Position numbers and translations under genes: made by a program. A stretch of DNA of 64,000 bases from Providencia burhodogranariea DSM 19968 (lineage in GTDB: Bacteria; Pseudomonadota; Gammaproteobacteria; Enterobacterales; Enterobacteriaceae), in NCBI RefSeq assembly GCF_000314855.2, contig NZ_KB233222.1:1020322-1084321 (forward strand). Direction: 5' to 3'. Under the pieces are notes generated by a model. That model did not search any database and was not told the DNA's origin. It saw nothing but the letters and a program-made list of their open reading frames with translations. Below, in pieces: positions 57,992 to 64,000 of this stretch; the first letter of the stretch is position 1; each line of letters starts with the position of its first letter.

Positions 57992-60271
57992 ATGGATGAT
58001 AAATTAAAACAAAGTGCTCTTGATTTTCATGAGTTTCCTCATCCAGGAAAAATAACAGTAACACCGACTAAACCATTAACGACTCAACGCGATTTGGCTC
58101 TAGCTTATTCACCAGGGGTTGCGGTTCCATGTCTTGAAATTGCGGCAGATCCGCTAAAGGCTTATCGTTATACCGCAAAAGGGAATTTAGTTGGTGTAAT
58201 TTCAAACGGTACTGCAGTTTTGGGATTAGGTAATATCGGCGCCTTGGCGGGAAAACCCGTTATGGAAGGGAAAGGGGTATTATTTAAGAAGTTTTCTGGG
58301 ATCGATGTATTTGATATCGAAGTTGATGAAACAGACCCAGATAAACTTGTTGATATCATTGCCTCTCTTGAGCCGACATTTGGTGGCATTAACTTAGAAG
58401 ATATTAAAGCACCAGAATGTTTCTATATTGAGCAAAAACTGCGCGAAAGAATGAATATTCCTGTATTCCATGATGACCAACATGGAACAGCGATTATCTG
58501 TACAGCAGCGGTGATCAATGGCCTGCGTATTGTCAAAAAAGAAATCAGTGAAGTTCGCTTAGTCGTTTCTGGGGCAGGTGCGGCTTCTATTGCATGTATG
58601 AACCTGCTAGTGGCTTTAGGCTTAAAACTTGAAAATATCACGGTATGTGACTCCAAAGGGGTTATTTATAAAGGTCGTGATGAAAAAATGGATGCGACTA
58701 AAGTTGCTTATGCGATTGAAGATAATGGTGCCAGAACACTTGCTGATGCAATTCCGAATGCCGATATTTTCCTTGGATGTTCAGGGCCTGGTGTACTGAC
58801 ACAAGATATGGTGATAACAATGGCGAAGGATCCTCTGATCCTCGCATTGGCTAACCCAGATCCAGAAATTCTGCCGCCACTTGCAAAAGAAGTTCGTCCA
58901 GATGCAATTATTTGTACTGGCCGTTCAGATTACCCGAACCAAGTTAATAACGTATTGTGTTTCCCATTCATTTTCCGTGGTGCATTAGATGTTGGTGCGA
59001 CGACCATTAATGAAGAAATGAAGTTAGCTTGTGTGTATGCGATAGCTGATCTCGCGTTAGCAGAGCAAAGCGAAGAGGTTGCATCTGCTTACGGCAACCA
59101 AGACCTATTCTTTGGCCCGGAATACATCATTCCTAAGCCATTTGATCCACGTCTGATTGTGAAAATTGCACCTGCTGTTGCTAAAGCAGCGATGGACTCA
59201 GGGGTTGCAACTCGCCCAATTACCGATTTTGATGCATATATCGAAAAATTAAACCAGTTTGTCTACAAAACAAACTTATTTATGAAGCCAATTTTCTCAC
59301 AAGCAAAAACACAGAAAAAGCGCATTGTATTGGCTGAAGGTGAAGAAGAGCGTGTTCTGCATGCTACACAAGAATTAGTTTCTTTAGGTTTGGCTTTCCC
59401 TATCTTAGTTGGTCGTCCAAGTGTCATTGAAATGCGAATTCAAAAACTCGGCTTACATATTGAGCTAGGGAAAGATTTTGAAGTGGTCAATAACGAAAAT
59501 GACCCACGTTTCAAAGAATACTGGCAAGAATACTATCACATCATGAAACGCCGCGGTGTATCACAAGAAATGGCGCGTCGTGCAGTGATTGGTAATCCAA
59601 CTTTAATCGGCGGTATCATGGTACTTCGTGGTGAAGCTGACGGTATGATATGTGGCTCTGTTGGTAGCTACAGTGAACATTACGATGTGGTGAAAAATCT
59701 ATTTGGTTTCCGTGAAGGGGTTCACGCCGCTGGTGCTATGAATGCACTGTTACTACCTACGGGCAACACTTTCATCGCAGACACTTATGTAAATGAAGAT
59801 CCAACACCTGAAGAACTGGCTGAGATCACTTTAATGGCGGCGGATACTGTGCGTCGTTTTGGTATTGAACCAAAAGTAGCACTGTTATCGCGTTCAAGCT
59901 TTGGTTCATCAGATTGCTCATCAGCACAAAAAATGCGTGATACATTAGCATTGATTAAAGCACGTGCGCCGCATCTTGAAATCGATGGTGAAATGCATGG
60001 TGATGCTGCATTAGTTGAAGCTATCCGCAAAGATGTTATGCCAGATAGCCCATTAAAAGGCTCAGCAAATTTATTGATTATGCCTAATATGGAAGCAGCA
60101 CGTATCAGTTATAACTTATTGCGTGTAGCGAGTTCAGATGGCGTAACAGTAGGTCCTGTATTGATGGGAGTTGCGAAACCTGTTCATATCTTGACTCCAA
60201 TTGCGTCGGTTCGCCGGATTGTGAACATGGTGGCATTGGCAGCGGTAGAAGCACAAACTCACCCACTGTAG
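57992..60271 (+). CDS. maeB: NADP-dependent malic enzyme MaeB
   Basis: MaeB decarboxylates malate to pyruvate, making NADPH. Its 759 aa (the E. coli length) have an N-terminal malic-enzyme domain (1-430; SPGVAVPCLEIAADPLKAY, FHDDQHGTAIICTAAVINGL) and a C-terminal phosphotransacetylase-like regulatory domain (430-759; KRIVLAEGEEERVLHATQEL). Three in-frame start codons follow AAGGA (TTG 57986, ATG 57989, ATG 57992); the last gives the best spacing and matches E. coli MDDxLKQSALDFHEF. Confidence 0.96.
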   Translation: MDDKLKQSALDFHEFPHPGKITVTPTKPLTTQRDLALAYSPGVAVPCLEIAADPLKAYRYTAKGNLVGVISNGTAVLGLGNIGALAGKPVMEGKGVLFKKFSGIDVFDIEVDETDPDKLVDIIASLEPTFGGINLEDIKAPECFYIEQKLRERMNIPVFHDDQHGTAIICTAAVINGLRIVKKEISEVRLVVSGAGAASIACMNLLVALGLKLENITVCDSKGVIYKGRDEKMDATKVAYAIEDNGARTLADAIPNADIFLGCSGPGVLTQDMVITMAKDPLILALANPDPEILPPLAKEVRPDAIICTGRSDYPNQVNNVLCFPFIFRGALDVGATTINEEMKLACVYAIADLALAEQSEEVASAYGNQDLFFGPEYIIPKPFDPRLIVKIAPAVAKAAMDSGVATRPITDFDAYIEKLNQFVYKTNLFMKPIFSQAKTQKKRIVLAEGEEERVLHATQELVSLGLAFPILVGRPSVIEMRIQKLGLHIELGKDFEVVNNENDPRFKEYWQEYYHIMKRRGVSQEMARRAVIGNPTLIGGIMVLRGEADGMICGSVGSYSEHYDVVKNLFGFREGVHAAGAMNALLLPTGNTFIADTYVNEDPTPEELAEITLMAADTVRRFGIEPKVALLSRSSFGSSDCSSAQKMRDTLALIKARAPHLEIDGEMHGDAALVEAIRKDVMPDSPLKGSANLLIMPNMEAARISYNLLRVASSDGVTVGPVLMGVAKPVHILTPIASVRRIVNMVALAAVEAQTHPL

Positions 60272-60285
60272 TTTTACTTAATATT

Positions 60286-60323
60286 AAATGACCTCTAATT
60301 ATTAATTTTAGAGGTCATTTTTA
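60286..60323 (+). terminator. Terminator after maeB
   Basis: Arms AATGACCTCTAA / TTAGAGGTCATT with an A/T loop followed by a T run lie 15 bp after the maeB stop. Confidence 0.8.
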
Positions 60324-60326
60324 ATT

Positions 60327-60345
60327 GAAAATAATTCTCATTATC
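60327..60345. promoter_or_regulatory. Fur-box-like site upstream of chaN
   Basis: GAAAATAATTCTCATTATC agrees at 15 of 19 positions with the Fur consensus GATAATGATAATCATTATC and lies about 30-50 bp before the ChaN gene, right after the maeB terminator. Confidence 0.7.
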
Positions 60346-60374
60346 TGTATTTTGAATGCTCTTGTATTCAATAG

Positions 60375-61259
60375 ATGGAAAAGATAATGATATCAGTAGC
60401 ATTGAAGGTAAAGTCCTCTCTCATCGCAATGGCCTTACTATTTGTTGCCGGTTGTGCACAACAAACAGAACAAAAACCGTTACAGCTAGATGAGCAGCTA
60501 ACGGGTCAAGGACAAATAGTCGACCTCAACTCGGGGAAATCCATTACACCTCAGCAACTAATCGAACAATTAGCACAATCTTCACGTGTGATTGTTGGTG
60601 AGAAACATGACAATCTATATCATCATCAAATAGAGCAGTGGCTCGCACAAGAGATGCATAAAACTCGTCCACAAGGCTCTGTTCTTCTCGAAATGATCAA
60701 GCCAGACCAACAAAGTAGTGTTAATGCTACTAAAGTAGAGATGCAAGGGAATTCCTACATTCGTGATGAAAAATTACAGTCTGCACTGAAATGGCAAAAA
60801 GGTTGGCCGTGGGAGCAGTATGGCGAATTGACTAAACACTTATTAAAAGCACCTTATCCACTACTTGCAGCAAACCTTAATACAGACGAAATTAAACAAG
60901 CATATGAAACTCCACCAGTACTTAATGGGATTTATTCAACACAGCCTGTAGTTCAGGAACTTATCAGTAAAACAATTGAGAGTTCTCACGGTGGTCAATT
61001 AACATCTGAGCAAATTGCCAAGATGACGGTTATTCAACAAATGAGAGACCGCAGAATGGCGAAATCTTTATTGCAAGCACCAACACCAGCGCTACTATTT
61101 GCAGGTGGTTATCACGCAACACGCGCTATTGGCGTGCCACTGCATATACAAGATTTAGCACCTGAAGCTGAATTTAAAGTGTTAATTATTTCTGAGAAAG
61201 AGAATGCAATCGATAATCTCCACGCAGATTATGTTTGGTACACCCCTACCTCAAATTAG
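60375..61259 (+). CDS. ChaN-family iron-regulated lipoprotein
   Basis: ChaN proteins (DUF399) are lipoproteins linked to iron or haem uptake. The 294-aa protein has a signal peptide and lipobox LLFVAGCAQQ, with lipidated Cys about residue 27. The domain shows VIVGEKHDNLYHHQIEQWLA, SVLLEMIKPDQQSSV and ALLFAGGYHATRAIG with the histidines expected at a haem or metal site. The first in-frame ATG is used; MISVALKVKSS four codons on is the alternative. A Fur-box-like site lies directly upstream and tonB follows. Confidence 0.85.
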   Translation: MEKIMISVALKVKSSLIAMALLFVAGCAQQTEQKPLQLDEQLTGQGQIVDLNSGKSITPQQLIEQLAQSSRVIVGEKHDNLYHHQIEQWLAQEMHKTRPQGSVLLEMIKPDQQSSVNATKVEMQGNSYIRDEKLQSALKWQKGWPWEQYGELTKHLLKAPYPLLAANLNTDEIKQAYETPPVLNGIYSTQPVVQELISKTIESSHGGQLTSEQIAKMTVIQQMRDRRMAKSLLQAPTPALLFAGGYHATRAIGVPLHIQDLAPEAEFKVLIISEKENAIDNLHADYVWYTPTSN

Positions 61260-61323
61260 CTGGCTATAAAGTAACCACCCGATAATCATTAACTAGTTAA
61301 TTGTAATATTTACCCTAATTATG

Positions 61324-61367
61324 AATGAAATAGTTTTCATTTCTATATGTAATTGATTATCATTTAG
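61324..61367. promoter_or_regulatory. Possible Fur sites upstream of the tonB paralogue
   Basis: An inverted AATGAAA..TTTCATT (61324-61341) and GTAATTGATTATCATTTAG (61349-61367, 12 of 19 to the Fur consensus) lie just before the TonB-like gene. Weaker than the site at 60327. Confidence 0.4.
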
Positions 61368-61395
61368 TCCTTTGGCGCGAAAAAATAAGATCAAA

Positions 61396-62193
61396 ATGAG
61401 TACAATTACACTTGGACACTACGACAATATTAAAATGGGTGGGGCACTAATTGTTGCCATTGCATTACATTTCTTGGTTATCGTTTTTTTTCTACATAGC
61501 AATCAGGAAAATCGTTGGGATGAATTAACGCCCCCTCCATCCGTTGTGATGGAGCTTTCTATAGAAGCAGAAGCTAAGCAGATTACAGAAGTAAATATCG
61601 GCCAAGTTCAAGAGGTTTCTGTGGCAAGCAAAGCTCAAGAAGCAACACCTGAAGAATCTGAATTACCTCCTGTTCCTGTTAATGAAAAGGCTGAAGTATT
61701 AGTTACCAAAACAGAAAAGAAAAAAACACAATCTATCCCTAAAAAGGAAAAAAAGGAAAATAAGAATAAACGGGTTGAAGAAATTGAAAGTGATGATTCT
61801 AAATCAAGTACAGCTCCTGCAACCAGCGACGCAGCTGCGTTGAAAAAAACAGATAAAATTGCAGCCGAGTTTAATAGTAATTCACAAGCGGCTCTTGATG
61901 CGGAAAAACAATGGCAAGCGTTGGTACTGGGAAAACTAAATAAATTTAAACGTTACCCTGATGATGCAAGACGACGCAATCGCACAGGTATTCCTGTCAT
62001 TAGATTTGAAGTCGACACTCAAGGCTATGTTATTAAAAGTTCACTTGTCAAAGAGTCAGGAACTCGCTCCCTTGACAGAGAAGCCGAAAAAGTACTTTCA
62101 CGAGCACAACCACTTCCTATACCACCTGTTGAAATGATCAAAAATGGCAAGGTTATAGTGCAAATGCCAATAGATTTTTCTATTAAAAATTAA
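61396..62193 (+). CDS. TonB-family energy transducer (TonB paralogue)
   Basis: A TonB-like protein of 265 aa from MSTITLGHYDN. It has an N-terminal anchor (MGGALIVAIALHFLVIVFFL) with the conserved His but Ala where TonB's critical Ser stands four residues before, a long Lys/Glu-rich linker (about 85-150) with none of the usual Glu-Pro/Lys-Pro repeats, and the C-terminal domain FKRYPDDARRRNRTGIPVIR to VLSRAQPLPIPP. This looks like a dedicated paralogue, such as HasB, rather than the main TonB. The TTG 8 codons upstream is a poorer start. It probably energises an iron- or haem-uptake receptor elsewhere. Confidence 0.85.
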   Translation: MSTITLGHYDNIKMGGALIVAIALHFLVIVFFLHSNQENRWDELTPPPSVVMELSIEAEAKQITEVNIGQVQEVSVASKAQEATPEESELPPVPVNEKAEVLVTKTEKKKTQSIPKKEKKENKNKRVEEIESDDSKSSTAPATSDAAALKKTDKIAAEFNSNSQAALDAEKQWQALVLGKLNKFKRYPDDARRRNRTGIPVIRFEVDTQGYVIKSSLVKESGTRSLDREAEKVLSRAQPLPIPPVEMIKNGKVIVQMPIDFSIKN

Positions 62194-62213
62194 TTGCTCA
62201 TCGGGATAACAAA

Positions 62214-64000
62214 ATGTCTGAACGATTAAATATGTTGCCAGTTTCTACTCGACTCGCTAAATTTTGTCTGATTGCACTTTTGGGATTAAATATAAGCCAT
62301 AGTTTGGCGGAGGAACAGATGTCAGCACCTAAGGCTAAAAAACAACCATATAAAATGTCAATGCATGGAGATGTCCGTATCGATAATTACTATTGGTTAA
62401 GAGATGATAAAAGAAAATCGCCAGAAGTCATTGATTATATTGAAAAAGAAAATAAATATAGTCAACAGAAACTCATGCTCGGTGAACCACTAAAGAAACA
62501 AATTTATGACGAACTGCTCTCTCGAATGAAGCAGGATGACCAGTCGGTTCCTTATAATTACAATGGTTATACTTATCGTAGCCGAGTCGAGTCAGGTAAA
62601 AACTATCCTATTTATGAGCGTCGTCCCATAAAGAGTGAAGGTGAATGGCAGCGACTTGTTGATGGTAACCAACGTGCAGAGGGCGTGGAATTTTATCGTT
62701 TAGCGGCAATGACGGTTTCCCCTGATAATAAAACTATCGCCATTGCTGAAGATAGGGAAGGCCGTAATAATTTCGCAGTTTCTTTTCGTCAGCTTGATAG
62801 TGATCAATGGCAAAACGATCAGTTACTGAATACCTCAGGTAACATTGTTTGGGCAAATGATAGCAACACACTTTTCTACGTTAATAAAGATTTGCAAACA
62901 CTATTACCTTATCAAGTTTTCCGTCACCAAGTTGGCACGCAACAGCAACAAGATGCAATGGTATATGAAGAGAAAGATGATACTTTTTATGTCAGTATCT
63001 CTAAGTCAACCTCTAAAGATTACATCTTAGTTGGGATAACTAGTACAGAAACATCCGAGTATCGTTTAATTGATGCAAATAAACCTAACGAAGCTGTTAC
63101 TATTTTTCAACCTCGTAAAACAGGAGTTGAATATTATCCAGATCATTTCCGCGGCCAATTTTATGTGCGCTCTAATCATGAAAATCCATTATTTGGTTTA
63201 TATCTCACTGCGAGCTCAAGGGATGATTGGAAAACGTTAATTGCTCCTCGTGATGATGTCGATTTAGAAGGATTTGACCTGTTCAGCCAATGGCTGGTAT
63301 TAGAAGAACGTCAGAATGGTTTAGTTAATATTCGCCAAATTAACTGGCAAACTAAAGCAGAAAATTATGTCAGCTTTGATGATCCTGCTTATATGGCATG
63401 GGTTGATAATAATCCAGATCCTGATACTGATAAGTTGCGTTATGGCTATTCTTCAATGACAACCCCTTCTTCGGTCTACGAAATTAATATGCTGACCCAA
63501 GAAAGGCAGTTATTGAAACAACAAGAAGTCAAAGATTTCGATAAATCAAAATACCAAAGTCAGCGTGTATGGATCACTGCACAGGATGGTGTGAAAATAC
63601 CTGTTTCATTAGTTTATCGTAAAGACTTATTTAAAGATGGGCAGAATCCATTGCTGGTTTATGGTTACGGTGCTTATGGTTATAGTATTGATCCTTCATT
63701 TAGTTCTTCCCGTCTATCGCTATTAGATAGGGGCTTTGTATATGCGATTGCTCATATTCGTGGTGGCGGTGAATTGGGTAAAAAATGGTATTTACAAGGT
63801 AAAACAGTCAATAAAATGAATTCATTTACTGATTTTATTGATGCTACCAAAGCACTGATTAGCCAAGGTTATGGCGAGCCAGGCCATATTTATGCCATGG
63901 GTGGAAGTGCGGGTGGGCTGTTAATGGGCGCGGTTGTGAATATGGCGCCTGAATTGTATGAAGGCGTGGTGGCTTCAGTTCCATTTGTCGATGTCGTCAC
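62214..64000 (+). CDS. ptrB: Oligopeptidase B (prolyl-oligopeptidase family), partial, with signal peptide
   Basis: This serine peptidase of the S9 family would cleave after basic residues in peptides. The gene runs off the right edge; 595 codons are open. The N-terminus has a likely signal peptide (LAKFCLIALLGLNISHSLAE) with a cut near SLA, then the S9 start HGDVRIDNYYWLRDDKRKSP, the propeller, LLVYGYGAYGYSIDPSF, AHIRGGGELGKKWYLQGK and the nucleophile serine in YAMGGSAGGLLMGAV. E. coli PtrB has no signal peptide, so a periplasmic form is unusual. It starts 20 bp after tonB and is probably in the same operon. The catalytic Asp and His lie beyond the window. Confidence 0.9.
   Translation, partial: MSERLNMLPVSTRLAKFCLIALLGLNISHSLAEEQMSAPKAKKQPYKMSMHGDVRIDNYYWLRDDKRKSPEVIDYIEKENKYSQQKLMLGEPLKKQIYDELLSRMKQDDQSVPYNYNGYTYRSRVESGKNYPIYERRPIKSEGEWQRLVDGNQRAEGVEFYRLAAMTVSPDNKTIAIAEDREGRNNFAVSFRQLDSDQWQNDQLLNTSGNIVWANDSNTLFYVNKDLQTLLPYQVFRHQVGTQQQQDAMVYEEKDDTFYVSISKSTSKDYILVGITSTETSEYRLIDANKPNEAVTIFQPRKTGVEYYPDHFRGQFYVRSNHENPLFGLYLTASSRDDWKTLIAPRDDVDLEGFDLFSQWLVLEERQNGLVNIRQINWQTKAENYVSFDDPAYMAWVDNNPDPDTDKLRYGYSSMTTPSSVYEINMLTQERQLLKQQEVKDFDKSKYQSQRVWITAQDGVKIPVSLVYRKDLFKDGQNPLLVYGYGAYGYSIDPSFSSSRLSLLDRGFVYAIAHIRGGGELGKKWYLQGKTVNKMNSFTDFIDATKALISQGYGEPGHIYAMGGSAGGLLMGAVVNMAPELYEGVVASVPFVDVV

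Noticed and set aside
1-64000. tRNA or rRNA genes, prophage genes, replication origin
   Set aside because: No tRNA-type T-loop with cloverleaf partners, no rRNA sequence and no phage structural gene were seen on reading the window.

Overview
The window looks like a chromosomal segment of a Morganellaceae enterobacterium, most likely Providencia. The proteins read as close relatives of E. coli Upp, Hda, PurM, PurC, Ppx, Ppk, SpeG, BamC, MaeB and DapE. The DNA is more AT-rich than E. coli (roughly 40% GC by eye). Genus is inferred from protein resemblance; there is no rRNA in the window to confirm it.

Layout. 1-3796: start of the MdtABC efflux operon (mdtB partial, mdtA) and an MHS-type MFS transporter. 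3797-4884: about 1.1 kb without a recognisable gene. 4885-13147: a complete malonate decarboxylase cluster, mdcABCDEFGH on the minus strand with a LysR-type mdcR meeting it tail to tail. A 29-bp palindrome upstream of mdcA is a candidate operator. 13670-28316: mostly housekeeping genes in the E. coli order (ppx-ppk, purN-purM, upp-uraA, hda, yfgD, bepA, perM), with mgtE, speG and ymdB added. 28397-38121: a complete type I-C CRISPR-Cas locus, cas3-cas5c-cas8c-cas7-cas4-cas1-cas2, then leader, then 21 identical 32-bp repeats plus one decayed terminal repeat. It sits between perM/ymdB and bcp, where E. coli carries the hyf operon. 38615-44788: a P1-family peptidase, then bcp, gcvR, dapA, bamC and purC, with a decayed IS3-family element between bamC and purC. 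44923-49230: queH and a four-gene ECF transporter operon led by a PPC/DUF296 protein. 49659-56535: ypfJ, a small orphan gene, yeaL, tmcA, ypfN, ybaN, an LD-carboxypeptidase, dapE and yffB. 56922-60271: an orphan NarP-like response regulator and maeB. 60375-64000: a probably Fur-regulated group of ChaN-family lipoprotein, TonB paralogue and an oligopeptidase B with a signal peptide (cut by the window end).

How the parts work together. The mdc cluster encodes uptake (MdcF), the decarboxylase (MdcA, C, D, E), synthesis and loading of its prosthetic group (MdcB, G) and malonyl loading (MdcH), under MdcR. The cas operon encodes adaptation (Cas1, 2, 4), Cascade with crRNA processing (Cas5c, 7, 8c and a probable internally started Cas11c) and the Cas3 nuclease-helicase; repeat orientation, the leader position and the decayed distal repeat agree that array and cas genes are read in the same direction. 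PurR-box-like sites precede purMN and purC, and a good Fur-box-like site precedes chaN.

Most of the window is ordinary enterobacterial backbone. The least explained parts are the ECF/PPC operon with its 14-bp-stem palindrome, the ChaN-TonB-oligopeptidase cluster, the long gap beside mdcR, and the 21 unidentified CRISPR spacers. No system here is clearly new to science from sequence reading alone.
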